Shown piece by piece: positions 12,707-26,737 of a stretch of 64,000 bases of DNA. A program made the position numbers and the translations under genes. This stretch comes from Platycnemis pennipes (Eukaryota > Arthropoda > Insecta > Odonata > Platycnemididae). Position 1 is the first letter of the stretch, and each line of letters opens with the position of its first letter. The notes under the pieces were generated by a model. It was not told the DNA's origin. It was given only the letters and a program-made list of their open reading frames with translations, and did no database searches. The stretch is from positions 18,741,805 to 18,805,804 of the forward strand of contig OW121856.1 of the NCBI GenBank assembly GCA_933228895.1. Reading direction: 5' to 3'.

Positions 12707-13343
12707 TTTACCTTATTGCGAGGCAGTTAGAAATTTGGGGATATTAGTAGATGAAAACCTATCATGGTCGTACCATGTAAATAATATCTGTAAAACCGTC
12801 AATAAATCATTATTTCCCCTTCTCAGATTGAAACATGTGATCCCCACATCTCTTAAGGCACAGCTGGTTTCGGCGTTAATATTACCGCACTTTGACTACG
12901 CCGATACAGTTTATCAAGATCTATCACAAGAATTGTCACTAAAACTTCAACGCTCTCTGAATGCATGCATCAGGTTCATTTTCAATCTACAGGTATCAGA
13001 TCACATCACCCAATACATAAATGAACTATCTTGGTTAAAACTTAGTCACAGACGACAACTTCACACCCTCTCTCTTCTTTACCAAATTCTGAATACTAAA
13101 ACGCCTTCTTACCTCTTTGAAGAATTCAAGAAGCTGAAAAATGTCCATGAATCCAATACGCGAGGAAATCATAAGCTGGTAATACCTCTCCACCGGACTA
13201 CTATCTTCAATAAATCATTCATTGTCACTGCATGTCGTGAATGGAATAAACTTCCCTTATCCTTAAGAAACTCTCCATCACTTCCATCTTTTAAAAGGGC
13301 GCTACACAAAACACTTCTTAAAGTTCAGCAGACGGGCACATGA
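12696..13343 (+). CDS. LINE-B reverse transcriptase, C-terminal part
   Basis: A 215-residue intact frame. The first residues come from the LINE-A end. RT-related sequence starts at about residue 8 with RNLGILVDENLSW, followed by LPHFDYADTVY and the LQRSLNACIRFIF helix typical of CR1/L2 C-termini. A WNKLPLSLRNSPSLPSFK block near the end is also characteristic. The palm FADD box is missing through 5' truncation, so the product cannot be active. Confidence 0.85.
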   Translation: MHMNLPYCEAVRNLGILVDENLSWSYHVNNICKTVNKSLFPLLRLKHVIPTSLKAQLVSALILPHFDYADTVYQDLSQELSLKLQRSLNACIRFIFNLQVSDHITQYINELSWLKLSHRRQLHTLSLLYQILNTKTPSYLFEEFKKLKNVHESNTRGNHKLVIPLHRTTIFNKSFIVTACREWNKLPLSLRNSPSLPSFKRALHKTLLKVQQTGT

Positions 13344-13980
13344 GTATCACAAGTCACGGGCACTCTCTCAATACACATGATAGATTAGAACACGGATGGC
13401 AAGATAAACGGCACACATTTAACACCATGTTGATGTTTGTTTTTGTTTATTAATTTTTCCTTAATTCCCTTTTACCTTTTTTTTTTCTATTTTTTTTCTC
13501 CCTACCTTTTGTATTTATCTTTTCTTGAATTTCATTATAATATACTTATTTTCCTATGTACATGCTATTATATTTGAGTTATTCTTAAACACTAGCTTTA
13601 CTGTCAGTAGGATTTCGCAGGTTTTTCACACCCCCCTTCTTGTGTGGGTGTTTTCCTGCAGTGGGTTTTTGCGTAAAGGATGTAAGCATAATAATCCTCA
13701 CGTTTTTCCCACATTGTAAATTCTCTCACACACTATTAGATATGTAATATTGATATATTGTGTATGTGTATTTCTTTTGTGTTAATTTATCATTATTTGA
13801 TTTCTATAAGTGTATTCTTTACTTATTTTTTTAAACATCGGATTGTAATTGTTTTAAGTATTGACCACTATTTCTTTTATATATTTATTTTGACGAGGGG
13901 TTAGATGGCAGAAGGGACAGTTTTGTCTCAATCTCGCCCCAATAAAGACCTTTTATTATTATTATTATTATTATTATTAC
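12708..13980 (+). mobile_element. LINE-B (CR1/L2-like) 3' end with TTA tail
   Basis: A second non-LTR family, 5'-truncated and abutting the LINE-A 3' end. It runs through the RT thumb and C-terminal region, then a T-rich 3' UTR, AATAAA at 13941-13946 and a (TTA)n tail. The microsatellite tail in place of poly(A) fits CR1/L2-type elements. Confidence 0.85.
13951..13979 (+). repeat. (TTA)n microsatellite
   Basis: About nine TTA units follow the LINE-B AATAAA signal and form its tail. Confidence 0.95.
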
Positions 13981-14894
13981 AGTATTGGCCAGTGAAGCAT
14001 CGCGTTGCGACAGCATGTAAGTTGCAGGACGAGTGCACTGCAGCAAAGCACGTCCAGGAACATCGGGTGAATGCAAGACTTATTTGCGGTCGATGAATCC
14101 GTTTGGACCCGCGAGAGCTCTCTTCTCCCTAGGAGCTCAATTTGCGGACTGACCTGAATGTCTTCGAATTTTGTTCAAACTAAAACTGAACAGAATTTAA
14201 GTTCAAATGTACTGCACTCAGCAGAATGGCTTCGTTGCGATGTCAACTACGTTATCATATATATGACAACTGAAGAGAGGAGACCTGTAGTTTTTTGACA
14301 TGAAGCGTATTTATGTTCAGTGTGTACATGTGCATGGGAATGATTTACCTCAAAAATAACTAGTATGGAGGTAACAGATGAGTTTTAAAAAAACATGAAA
14401 AGAAATTTGGAAACCGGTAACGCAATGCAACTCACCTAAAACTGCATCATCACATTACACACGCCGAGCACCACTCTCTTGAACTCGTCGAACGGCGCCG
14501 CCTATCTAAGTCACTCTTGTAGGTGAAGTAATCCATTCGCACTATACATTCACGTCAAGCTCATTCCAGAATATATAATTAGAAGGTTCAAACACTCGCA
14601 ATGAACATAGCGTATTTTAGTCCCTCATTCCAACGAATGGGAAGCTGTAAATAACAAAGAATGACTTGGCGGATAAAAGATTCGGGTAAAGTAAGAAAAT
14701 CAGATAACATTTTATTCGGAGGGGATAGTAGCACAAAACTTTGAGTATGCAACACAGATTTGAAAAGAGGCAAGCCATCTCAAGCTCGTTCCTGATCCGC
14801 CACACAAAAATAACCTAAAAATTCGTTCCATACACGAACGGCATCTCTATCTGGTACTTCGCGTGCCAAGTGGTACGAGAATGCTGTCACGGCA
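13980..14894. other. Non-coding, no recognised feature
   Basis: Mixed composition. Only short, unsupported frames were seen. Confidence 0.4.
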
Positions 14895-14897
14895 GCA

Positions 14898-15130
14898 ATA
14901 CATCTACACGATACCCTGCAAGCCACCGCGAGGGTGTGTGGCAGGGGGTGAAGATCACCAAGCATGCATTACCGACATGCAAACAAGCAACTATAGGGCC
15001 TCATGCAACTAGATTGTTAGTATATATAATATTTCAGGGATTAATACATGTATCGGGCACTACAGACTACTCTAAATTTTTCCCCTACCTATCCCTCTGC
15101 TATGCTGCCCATTCTGTTCTCTTATATCAA
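14898..15130 (-). mobile_element. LINE-A 3' end, minus strand
   Basis: This nearly duplicates the 8915-9140 part of the larger copy: CTACACGATACCCTGCAAGC, then GTGTGTGGCAGGGGGTGAAG. It is 5'-truncated after about 230 bp and has no coding part. Confidence 0.85.
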
Positions 15131-18045
15131 TGCCGAATACAAGCGACCTCATTGCCCAATGAATACATGCCCAATTCCATTGGTACTGCTGCGATGCCGG
15201 TGGGGACCATGTGGAGGAAAAGGGTTGCTTTCAATGGCCTGCTGTGGCCTATCGCGCTACCAAAGGGAGGGATATGATTCGCGTGCCCACGCCGATGCCA
15301 ACACCGCCCGCCCCAAACGAAACCCTTGTGAGCCTGCTTGCCGCCCCTGCTCCCCCGACAACAAGGGCCGCCGCCCCCCCACGCCCGCCTCGACAATGCC
15401 TCTCGCAGGAAGTGAAGGATAGGTCGTCTCCAACTAGGTCCAAACATTCTAGCTGCTCTACCGCAATCCCATTTACATGCGACACTCCATCTATTTGTGC
15501 GCGCCAAGGCTTCCACTGGCTTGGCCTAACGCACCAACTGACAGACTGCACCTTTTCCTGCAGCAGCCGCCACCGGACTGGAATATCAGCGGGAATCCTC
15601 AACGATCTGTCCATATAAAAAAGTGTGGAATTGACTAAAAGTTTTATTTTATTCGTTAGCATGAATACCAGATATGTCCATAGACTCTTCTGTCGGCAGT
15701 AGACCCTACCTAGAGCTGCCACCGTTCCGAATTCTGCACATTCAGGGAAAGGAATTTTTCTGCACCCACTTGAAACCAACCTAAAATTCGAAATACGAAA
15801 TTCAAAATTTGAAACATTCGTAGAAATTTTCCCTGGGCAATGGCGCTCAAATATCTCAATGAAGAATAACATTAAAGACCATGAACTTTTACTGCCTTTC
15901 GACCACAGATGAAATTACTCAATTCGAAACCTAGCCCTTATTTGGGAAACAAATTATTGCCTTTCATATCTAAGTTAACTTCTCCAAAGGTGTCAATCAG
16001 TTGCCTCCATTTACAGACTGCGAACGGGGCCAATGTCCGAGTAAAATTGGCTACTCCAAGGGAAGCGAAGCGACTCCTCGGCAAAGGGAGTAACTGGCTT
16101 GACTTTCATTGCCAATATCATGTACACAATATCCATACTATTAGAATCATACCAGCGAGAAAAACCGACGAAAGGTGAATTCAAAAATAGGATGGAAATT
16201 CAAAAATAAGGTAAATACAAAATGAACAAAACACATCCGGCTACAGGAGTGGTTTACACTCGCTAACAATTCCTGTTTCCCTGCAGCCAATTATTTGTAG
16301 TGCATACGCTGGGGGTAGGCATACGAGGCAGCAAATACATGAAGGGAGAGAGAGGTGTACATCAAGCTGAACAGAATCCAGCGGAATGTCTTCGGAATAT
16401 TCATCTTCATTTAAAGTTGTTTAATGTAAACACGAACATATCCGTTGTAGGGCGTGTTCAAGGATCAGACGCTAACACGAGGCATATTTTTAGAAAAGGA
16501 GAATATAAAAACGGGAGAATTTGAATTAACGAGCCATTACCTGGCGGAAGTGCTCTCCCAGGACGCGAAATACGCACGTTCTCGATGATTTTTTTCTGTA
16601 GCTGTATACTGGACGAGGGAGAACCACATATAACACGAAAAAATTCTCACGGCAACCGATATTTCGAAGCGGACACATCAAAATATTTGCTACTATCAAG
16701 TTCAACTTGATGGTAGCCAATTTACCACATTAACTGTACTGGAAAGACAAGGATTTCAAAATACCCTTCCGAAAAAAGTTCCTCCGAATTAGTGGATCCC
16801 GAATCCGTCAGCGAGGTTTCCGGGTGGATGCAGGCGTCTTTCAAGGGTGTCGTCTTGATTCTGTACCGCTCCACCACACCCCCTCGATCCACTCCTTGCC
16901 GTTACGAAAAACATTATCATAAAAAGGTCATTTCGGCGATGCATCCCGGTCTCGGACGAAAGGGCTACCGGGCTGATAGGTACTTGGGGGAGCGGGAGGG
17001 GGTCACACGCCCGCTGACAGGGCTGAAATTATAGCCCAACGGTCACCCGTGGGGAGGGAAGAGGCGTAAGTCTAAAATCTCCCAGCGCAAAGGGAACCAA
17101 GAGGCGTCAGGCAAGCTGCCGGCGGGTCTGGGGTATCTAGCTAAGTATCGATGACGGGGCCTGAAGGCGCACCATAGAAATTGAGCTGAGTTTTAACTCT
17201 CACTTGGATTTAAAATTTCACATAACATTTTTTAAAACGACGGTATCCACTTAATTACTTACAGATTCCTAATTCGTCTCATATCCGTGCAAATCACATC
17301 AAATATACGCACAAATTCCGAAAGATAAAAGATTTACGGTTTTCCCAGAGAATAGTTAAAATGAATATTCACCCTGAACACGATGGCGGACTCAATCATC
17401 GAAACATTAGTTCTCATTAAGGGTATCACCAGGCGTGAAACACGAGAAAAATTTATTTCAATCCCGAATGTTTATCGAGAAGGATAATCTTCTCAATAAA
17501 CTAAATATAAACTCCACTAAATATAACGATTTAAAAAATGAATATTATCGATAAATTACAAAACCCGAAACTCGACAAGGAGAGGGAAAGCCGCGACCTC
17601 ACATGAATTTATTTCCAGCATTCGCAATTTTTAAATGCCGATCATCCTAGTTCCTTTGAGTAGTTCAAATATTACGCACGGCGTACGGAGAAAATGCATA
17701 TGGACCTGCTAAATTGGCAGTTCACACATTAACTACGAACTGCGCACATACCAAGCAGGCCATCGAAAGGAATATTTAGCAGCCATCGACAACATATTGT
17801 GTCGTCGACTCAGAGAGCAATAATAGTCGAAGAGTTTGGTGCTATGGTAAACAGGAAGACAGATGCAGACAGCACATGGCCACTTGCCAGTGCCAAAACT
17901 CGCTTTCGGGGCGAATAACGAGGAATAGATAAGCCAGGTTGTTACAATAAGAGAAAGATCTTCATTCGGATGTCTCGGAAAATAAAAGATACGCCTCTTC
18001 TTCCCTTCGGAGATATTAAAGAAACAAACGTGAAAGACTGATGCG
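15131..18045. other. Non-coding, no recognised feature
   Basis: GC-richer at 15270-15420 and 16960-17150. A 207-codon minus-strand frame (15249-15872) has no recognisable domain and no splice support. Confidence 0.4.
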
Positions 18046-18049
18046 AGGT

Positions 18050-18510
18050 GACGGCCCAGTCGGCTCACACGAGGCAGGCCTGGGTCACCACGTCCACTGC
18101 TCCAACCGGCAGAGGGAGGGAGAGAAGCCCGGGGCATGGCCAGAAAAAAAACCCGAACAATGGGAGGAGAGGAGGATGAATGAACAATGAAAGCGGGGGA
18201 AGCTCGGGTGAATCACAACGACGCCACGAAACACTCGTCTCCGACCTCCTCACTCGCGCAAAAAGTAACGACAAAATTCAGCCCTCACCGCCACGCCCTC
18301 CACTTACGACCGACACGACTCCTAACTCCGTCGAGAGCGAAAAATAGCGCCACCCGAACCCTCTCACCCACCCCCCCTGGCGCCGCAGCCACCAAGCGCC
18401 ACACCATTTGAACCGCACCTCTTCCCATTTCCAACATACTTCCTTCAGCCTTCCCCGCCAAAACCCCCATGTGGACCACCTCTCCGCTGATGCCATCACT
18501 TCGATTAACA
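18050..18510. other. CpG-rich island in intron
   Basis: C-rich on the plus strand, with CpG and CACCC motifs. No domain appears in the overlapping frames. Confidence 0.4.
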
Positions 18511-18519
18511 TGCAAAACT

Positions 18520-20300
18520 AACCAATCCTAAATGGAATAATGGGGAAGTTTACTCAGAACCGAAATCGCCATTTTGTGCACAGAATTGTTAGATGGAAAC
18601 GAAAAAAGAATTTTAGTGAAAAAAATAATCTTCTCACCACAACCATTCACTCCCAAATCAAAAATTAAAATAAGCAAAAGGTGACACCCACCGTAAAAAC
18701 TGCTGTGATAACATTGACGTCATTTTCCTCCCGTCCTTGACTGCTCTTATGGGAAGAGAAGGGAGTGTAGGGGGATTCTCGGAAGGTCTACTCGCACAGA
18801 TCCTGTCGCAATCGCTCCCATTGGGGGAGCCAGCTGTGTCCCCCCCTTTGCGATAAGGCGAAGTAGCTTCGCGGGTTCAGTTGTGATTGGACGAAGTCGA
18901 TATACGTCAGAGGTTGCACCACACCCACTTTTCCGAAAGGGTTAAAAACAGTAGTTTTTCGCCGCTTATAACTCGAGAAATAATTGACGGATCTAAAAAC
19001 GGAAAAATACGGGTCTTCTTATTTTACAAACTCTATCAGATTCGGCAGTAAAAAAATATGGCAAACGACCCCATTAATTTTATGAATTAACATCGTTGAA
19101 TACTTCCTACCCTCTAAACACTCATACGCAAATTTAGATCGGAGATTTTGGCAACTGAAGATGCTCCCTGATACACACTTAACCACTCCTACCCAAGTCT
19201 ATAAACGCCCTCCAGAGGTTGCTAGTAGGAGAGGACTGTAGTTCTACCACATTCGCACGGAAAGGTATCACTACGCATGCCATGATGAATTGGCAGGAAG
19301 TGGTTTTCCCAAGCAACGGGGGACCCCCACAGAAAGAATAATGATCAGGCAACTATAAGTGTTGGGGGAATAGTGTGCACATGATCACTTAACTTTTTGT
19401 TTTTTCGAAGAGATAAATAACGGTCTTATCATCCAGAAGCGCTCACATTCCAACCCCTTTCTCCATGTGGTTTAAATGCAGACTCTCAATGCATGATCCG
19501 TGATTGTTCACTCGATACTACACACCGATACCGAGTGGACGTAGGCAGCTACAGTCAATACGGATCTCGTAAAAAAATCCTCTGCGGGCATTTACCATCT
19601 AAAAACGTCAGGATGGTAATCCACCGATAATGCGCTAAGTTTGCAACTAAAACACCATGACTGAACTTACCGCGAGCACTAACGGCGGCCTATAATTCTT
19701 ACCTCAAGCATTAACGCGAACTGAACGCACTTTCCCAGTTATCGCTCCGATACCCTTAACGGCGAAAAAAAATTCTACCCATAATCCTTGAAGTGCAGAC
19801 CACTTGGTATGCGTAGGGCGCCTGAGGTCGGGAAGTCAATTAGGTTGGTTGGGCGATTGAAGTCACCGCCTGCACCGAATATAAAATTGCTATTCTAGCA
19901 AAGGAATCCGAATAATGTGGACCAATGTCTGATTAACCATAAAGGGAAATTACTCGGTCTCCGAAGGAAAATTTACTTCTAGCAAAGCAATTACAAAAAT
20001 GCGGAAAATAAATTCTCGTGGGTAATATGATAAAGCACTCTACATCGAAAAAAGAGGAACACATCAGGATGGGAACAAGTGCCCAAGAATAAACAAAAAT
20101 GACATTTTTCATGGCACCAGAATATCCTTTCCAAAAGCAAAATAAACATCAATGTTTCCGTAATACTTAAATAGTGAAATACGCATGTTTGCGACGAACT
20201 CACTAGAGTATACGAAAACATATAGGCTTACCATAGGAGAAAACCAATTTAATTCTAGCCTCGTCCCCTTCGAGTATAAGCCACAACTAGGCGAGTGAAA
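18520..20300. other. Non-coding, possible old repeat at 18940-19080
   Basis: The stretch reading CGCCGCTTATAACTCGAGAA has the look of an interspersed repeat, but no second copy lies in the window. Otherwise nothing was recognised. Confidence 0.3.
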
Positions 20301-20770
20301 CATATGCCACGGGGGGAAAAGGGGCGTGTCTCCGAAAGCACAGGAGCCTGATATCCACTCTTTCACGGACGGTCGTGACGAAGTTAACTCGCGCAAAGAC
20401 AGCCGGTGCGCAGAGAAAGAGAGCTTCCCACCGCAACAGGGCGTGGTGAGCCTAGCCAACAGCAGCAACACGGTGCACGGCGAGCGTGCATCCAGGTGCC
20501 CTCGTTACACACTTCTCCGCGTCAGCGCGACAAACCCGTCGGGACCGGTTCCGGGCAGAGACGGCGGAACCGAAAGTTTCGCGACAGCCACCGGAAGAGA
20601 ACGCTGGCGTTCGCCAGCGGGGGAGGAGAGATGGGCGTTGCGGGAGACTGAGGAAAGCACATCGCGAATATACGCTATGAGCCCACTCACGTGTCTCACA
20701 CGTCTCCGGGCGTGGGTGTCTTCCACTGTTGCTGTCTCCGACCCCGCAGCGCAAGTAGCGACATCCCTCA
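20300..20770. other. CpG-rich island in intron
   Basis: Dense CpG. Frames of 209 (plus, 20326-20955) and 140 (minus) codons overlap and lack any recognisable domain. Confidence 0.4.
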
Positions 20771-20779
20771 TCTTTACTA

Positions 20780-23085
20780 ATTTCAAAACCACATTCATAT
20801 GCTCGGAAACTAAAAAGGACAGTCTGAACAACAGACAGAACCTGACAGTGTGCAATCAACATCCCACCCAGCATCTATGCCTCTCGATCGGAAAAAGACA
20901 ACTTTGTGAGTACGCTGCTCTATCACGGCTGACTACCTGCCTGAATGGCACTTGAGGATGTGGACATAAATATCACGCAGGTGCTGTACATATTCCTCAT
21001 TCGCTCAGGTACCACTCTAAATGTTCGCGCCATGTATGAGCGATTGGAGCTAGAACAGACTGGTGACAGAAAAGACGTAAGAGTCGTCGCCGATGGCACT
21101 GAGGACGGACTAGAGTCGACTTTCATTGAAGGCTAGTCGCTGTCGCAATCATACGAGGTCCAACGAAGAGCCAATTGGTGGTTATTTAATACTCGGGGAG
21201 ATAAGAAAAGAAGACGATTTTGACTTGGGACTGAACACGCAAGCATAAGAAGGAGCACACACATGGAAGATTTAAACGCCTGCGGTATCTGGGCCGAGAT
21301 ACCACGTTCATCACAAATAATCCACGGAGATGAAAAAACTGAACCATAACCTTATCATACCCAGACGAGCGTATTGCAGACAAGGGTGTTAATATGATGG
21401 TACTCCGTAATACCTCCCTCAGCGATACTGAGAAGCAATACATTTCCGTAAAATTTCACCCACGGACCTGCACATGGAGATGATTCATGTGGAACGGGAC
21501 GTGACATGCCGATGTAAAACTATAACCTGAAAGAAAACAGGAAAGCTCGGTTTTCCGGGCCGCAGCCTTCCCACAGACGGATGTCGAAAGAAGGAGATCC
21601 CGTCGGCAAAAGCCACTGACCATCGGGAGACTCCGTTGACCACTACTGAGATTATATTCTTTAACACCGTATTGTCACTATATATTCTAGGCTGATATAT
21701 GAGCAAAATAACATCCAGAAGAAAAACAGGGCGCGTGAACGGAAAGAATGACACACGGAGTGGACTCGAATACAAAACAGCAAGGCGGAAGATGAGGAGA
21801 GAGTGCTGTCTCGACTCACCCAAATACTCGTTCCATGAATCGTGATTGTAGTGTCAAGGGCGTAATACCCGAAATGCGTTACCGACAAGTTATTGAGGGG
21901 TCCGCCCCTCTCCATTTCTCATCCAGGAACCGAGCGAGGAATGGAAACGAAGCGTTAATCGCGGCGCACGCACGGGCAGACCCGGATCGAACTTCCCCTT
22001 CCCTCTCCGCGACGGAATGCACAACGGCCAAATTCAAAATACACGCCGTTGGCTGCTGCCGGCTTGGGAAGGGGACAAGAGCAGCTGTGCCCCCCCTCGG
22101 ATCGGCCCCACTTCTATAGCAGGGGTCTCCGGGATTCTAGGGACGGCATAGCGTCGCAGTCTAAGAATTGATTCGAACTGAGGGGCAGCGCGATTCACAC
22201 CGAACTATTACCGTTCATACCAAAGGGACATAGTGGACAATTCGCTACACGTTACATTCCGATACTTCATTGACAACAAGGAAGCCGTGATGCTTTTTCG
22301 TGTAGATCGCAAGCTTTGCCTCAGTACAAATTAATCCCATTAATATACCGTGGTCCTGCATATTCTATCGTACGGGTGCCTGCGCCGGCCATTAATAACC
22401 TAACAGAACTTCCTTCTTTCCCTGAAAGACCTGCACTGTCCTTTTATCTCCAGCATTCCTTATTAGTAGCCCATAGCCTATAACCTCCAGGTCCGTTCTT
22501 CCCCTCCCAACCATCCAGGCCCTCTCATTGCTCTCCAGAGCGCTTCCTCCGGGATAAACCCGTTTCATTCTTCGATCTGCACGAGTACTCCGCCAAATTC
22601 TTCGAACTCACGCCTTCCAGGCGATAGATGTTTAACTTGAAAGTCTTAGCTACTCCAACGCCAACCAATATTTCTCTATCGCCTATCTACAGCGCACTCA
22701 AGGTATACAATCGTGACTCCCTTCTCCCCAATGACTCCTCGCTGACTCGCTTCTCCCCAATACATTACGCTATAACAGCCGGAGCAAGTTTTGCTACTGT
22801 TTCCATCAAATTTTGGTACGAAAATCAACCATACTGTCAAAAGCAAAATGCGAGAATTACAAAATTAACCTATTGGTCACTTTTCGCGGTATAGTAGTAC
22901 CCGTCATCCGGAAGAAGTACCACCTGAGGAAGTGAAATTTTAAGAATTTGAATGAGTTAAAGAAAGACAATAAGCCCCCAAAAAGGGAAACTATAAAACA
23001 GTAATTCCGACACTAACGTGACATAAAACTTGTATTCAACAAATTGAGAATATGGCCGAAAATAAGGCCGAAGACATTGGTGAGG
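20780..23085. other. Non-coding, no recognised feature
   Basis: It includes a GC-rich patch at 21900-22120. No domain, repeat end or splice-supported exon was seen. Confidence 0.4.
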
Positions 23086-23089
23086 CATT

Positions 23090-23260
23090 GTGGGATGACA
23101 AGGAGAGGGGGGGGAGAGGATGCCCGGGGCCGAGTCGGTTGCGGGGCGAAGGAGGGGAGGAAGCAGCTCCGACACGCCCCTGCGCTCCGAGGGGGCGGAA
23201 CATGGCCGGCAGGGTGTTAAGAAGGAGGAGGGGAGAGGGGGGGGGGGGGAGACAGCGCAC
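23090..23260. other. G-rich tract in CpG island
   Basis: G-rich runs (AGGGGGGGGGGGGAG at about 23235) and CpG clusters are candidates for G-quadruplex formation on the plus strand. Confidence 0.4.
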
Positions 23261-23714
23261 GGGAACTCAGAGCGAGCGATTGTGGCGTCCGATAAGTGAC
23301 ACGCGCGCCAGCCAGCTATTAATTTGCATGATTGGAAGTCCAAAGAGGGGTGACCTGCGCCATTTTCGAATATCACAGGGCAAATAGGAAGAGGACCACG
23401 CGCCGGAATTCTCAAGGGTGGGACACATTATCGATAAATTCCAAGACGATGGCAACGGGAAAATACGAGAACGGAATGATTTTAAGAGGCAACGAAGCGT
23501 AGCACACACAAGTACAACACTGGAATAGAAGCCATGTAAATTCTCACAGTTGGCGGTGGATGAACGAATAAACGTTGGTCACTGAGTCTAGGAACCGAAA
23601 TTTGACAGTGCACCGATTCCTCAAGCAGGCACCTTCTAACTAAGGTGCGTGCTTGAGGATGAGGTGCGTCCTTCCAACTAATTAGCCGATACGATAATTA
23701 TATTAGCGTAATCA

Positions 23715-24228
23715 GTCTATTAAATGAATTGAAATGGGAATCATTGTCAGATCGCAGGTTGAAATTTAGACTTAATCTCTTAAATAAAGTCCAAGACAAT
23801 ATTTTCAGTGATGATGGAAAAAATATTTTGCGAACCCCAACTTACTATGGCAGACTGGACCATAATAATAAAATTCGAGAAATTGATTGCCGAACTGATA
23901 GATTCAAAATGTCCTTTTTCCCTCGCACAATTAGAGATACGAATAACGGTAAATATGTCCAATCGGATAGCATCAATGGAAAACATTGGTAGTTGCATGT
24001 TGGTATGAGTAATTAAAGCTAACCCTACTAACAGAATGTTTTTGCATGTTTGATTTGTAATGACTATCTTTTTACGTAGGTAGTGAAGTTCTGACTAGTA
24101 TATTAATACTATTTTTTAATAATAATTAATAACCTATTTTATGCATGATATGTAGTGCATGTTTGGTGACAAATCACCCCCTGCCACACACCTTGTGGTG
24201 TGTTTGCAGGGTATTATGTAGATTTAAC
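23715..24228 (+). mobile_element. LINE-A 3' fragment with C-terminal coding
   Basis: Plus-strand copy. An open stretch at 23729-23992 translates to WESLSDRRLKFRLNLL and IREIDCRTDRFKMSFFPRTI, nearly the same as the 9016-9975 protein. The 3' UTR and TTGCAGGGTATTATGTAGA end follow. Confidence 0.9.
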
Positions 24229-26295
24229 TACCCGGTCTTTCCCCAAAATTCGCAATGACTTCTTGCTTCCATAATTATTTACTTACTTCGCAGTACATGT
24301 GCCAACCACTGCAAGACCCTGGGTGCCTTAAGAATGGAGTACAGAGTACTATCTGAGGACGATTAGGACCATAAAAAGAGTGGTCGGGCTTTTGCATGGA
24401 AAAGAACATGGTTTAAACCGTTAGAAATCTTTGATGCTTCGTCTTGTTTATAGAGAATAGTATACATCAATAATAGTTTAGCAATCCAGCCAATCAGCCG
24501 ACTGCACCTTTCTACAAGTAGCAATTGAAATTACAGCCAAGGATATGGAACCTGCTCCATACTGAAATGTTTCAGTTTCACATCCGCGAGTTTCCAGACG
24601 ACAAAGAATACCAACATATCGAGAATTAGGACCAATAATCCGCTTTCCGTGAATAGTAAGGATGGGGTAGCCAAGTTCAAGTTCGGAACGATGGAAAACT
24701 CGCACTATTTTCAATTAGAGGAGACCGTCATAGCTAATTCACTCTATTCCCCCGACAATAATGAAACATGACTCGGGCCTGCCTACAAAATGAAGCCGAA
24801 AGCGGAAAGTGGGCAACGAGGTGCGCCATCGCAGCGAGACTATTATAGGCAGGTTTAGAGAAAAATAGCGTGAAATAAAGTTAACGTTAAATTAACTTAA
24901 CGCCAATGGAGCGTGAACAGAATAAAAATTAAGAGTGGACCGGATGCCATCTATCAGTTTTTTTTTTATAAAATCGCCAATGCTCAGCGTTTATCATAAA
25001 CTTCAGTATTCACAGTCCGAAAGACAGGAAATCTCGTGTCACACATGCAGGAAATCTGCCGTACAGCCTGGTGGAAAACTAAGTAGATATCAATAACAGA
25101 TTTTTCATCCCGTGAAGTTTTCTTCCCTTGATGCATGGCAAATATTGACAAAACACTGACGAAAGTGAAACAAACAACTACGACACTGCGTTCTTAAGTT
25201 AATTTCACGCTGATTCAAATTCGAACAATCCTTACGCTAATTTCTCCATAATATAAGACGGGTTTCGCGCAATTTTTTTTTCTATAAACGCCGCCACTGC
25301 CGGCGTTGAGTTCTCGAATTCCACGCTACGTCAACGCTTATGTTTATTTTACTCTTTTTATTTACATAAACCCGCCTTAAAATGAATTAAGAGGAATGAA
25401 AATCACGAAGGGCCTCGTCAAAAACACTATATAACAGGACCTAAAGGAACACACGAGAGACAGAATGTGTAAGCGCGAGTCGTCAGAGGGAGCGATTCGA
25501 AGGATATCTCGGGAGGCCGACGCCTAGGCTCCCTCTGGCTACCAACTCCACGCCTTGCACTTCCAAGGAGCAGTTGGAGACGGAGCGGTTCCCTGCCCAA
25601 TAGCGCGCGCAGAAATTAACCGCAAGGAATTCGTCGCTAGCGGCACCGCGAACACGGATTCGCCTTAAGTTTTATTTCCACAAAGATATGGACTAGAAAC
25701 TTAAATGTCCCACGAATAAACTCATACTGGCTCCTCTCTTTTCCATAATTCCGCTACGAATAAATTTCTAACTCCACGGGTTAAAACATGCAAATTATTA
25801 GCTGTGCACATAGTCATCCTCCGCGGACTCAATGAAGTTAACGATACAAACACTGGGATAAAAGTTTCCACGAGGGGAATAGTAGTTCATCGCCCAAAAA
25901 TGGACCCATTTCCCTGACACGACTTTTTTACTCTCGAGTACGTACTCTCGCTCAATGCTCTCGTGCCCACATTTCAACTCATACGGAGAAAGATGTCATG
26001 TAAAAGAAATATTACCGAGTGATGCACTAAAATGGAGCAACTCAAGCATGATTTCATATCGTTCCAATGCGACAAATGCAAGGGAACTAGGAAACAAAAA
26101 ACGCCAAATCCCCCAGGACATGAGACCTCCCCATTTTTTAGGAAGATTAAATAACTCCACATAGTATAGGGCCACTTGAAACCATGAGTCGGCCTTTATC
26201 TTTAATTCGACAACCTTATGCCTCGCCCTAACTGGTGATTCGGGGAAGACCTCTCCTTCGAACGGAGAAAACGAAGCAAGGTCATCGGAACAACT
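24229..26295. other. Non-coding, no recognised feature
   Basis: CpG-normal intronic sequence. A palindrome-like GTTAACGTTAAATTAACTTAA stretch occurs at about 24880. No exon was seen. Confidence 0.4.
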
Positions 26296-26299
26296 ACCT

Positions 26300-26730
26300 C
26301 TTTGTGCGGACGGCTGGGACTGGCCTTGGTAGAGGCGCAGGCGCCTGATAGAGCAACATATCAACTACTGAGGCGAAATAAGGAGAAGGCTCTCGATGGA
26401 AAACATCAAAAATCGTCACAAATATTCTTCAAGCCCGCCTCTTGCCTAAGCTCCCTTTCCCACGCCTCCCCCGAACAGCACGCGCTCCGCTGGCAATACA
26501 CACACGCGGCGGTCGGTCCGTTTCGCCCGAGACGCCCACGGCAGAGCGAGGCCAAGGGGTCACTCAGCAGCCCCAAGGTCAACGGAACTGCTTGGCCAGC
26601 GCCGAAGGACGTGCCCGAAAAGATAAAAAGAGCGAAAGAAGCAGATGCCGCCAAGGAGATATCTGGCGGAAGTGGCTTAGGAGGCGTCGCGGCGAGCAAC
26701 GCTCAAAGCCGCCAACCCGAGGAGTAACCA
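26300..26730. other. CpG-rich island in intron
   Basis: Overlapping frames of 97 to 141 codons on both strands reflect composition. No domain was seen. Confidence 0.4.
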
Positions 26731-26737
26731 GTCTACG

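Noticed and set aside
15249..15872. 207-codon open frame on the minus strand
   Set aside because: No domain, no splice signals, and it overlaps equally long frames on the other strand.
20326..20955. 209-codon open frame on the plus strand
   Set aside because: Overlaps long frames on the other strand in a CpG-rich patch and shows no family motif.
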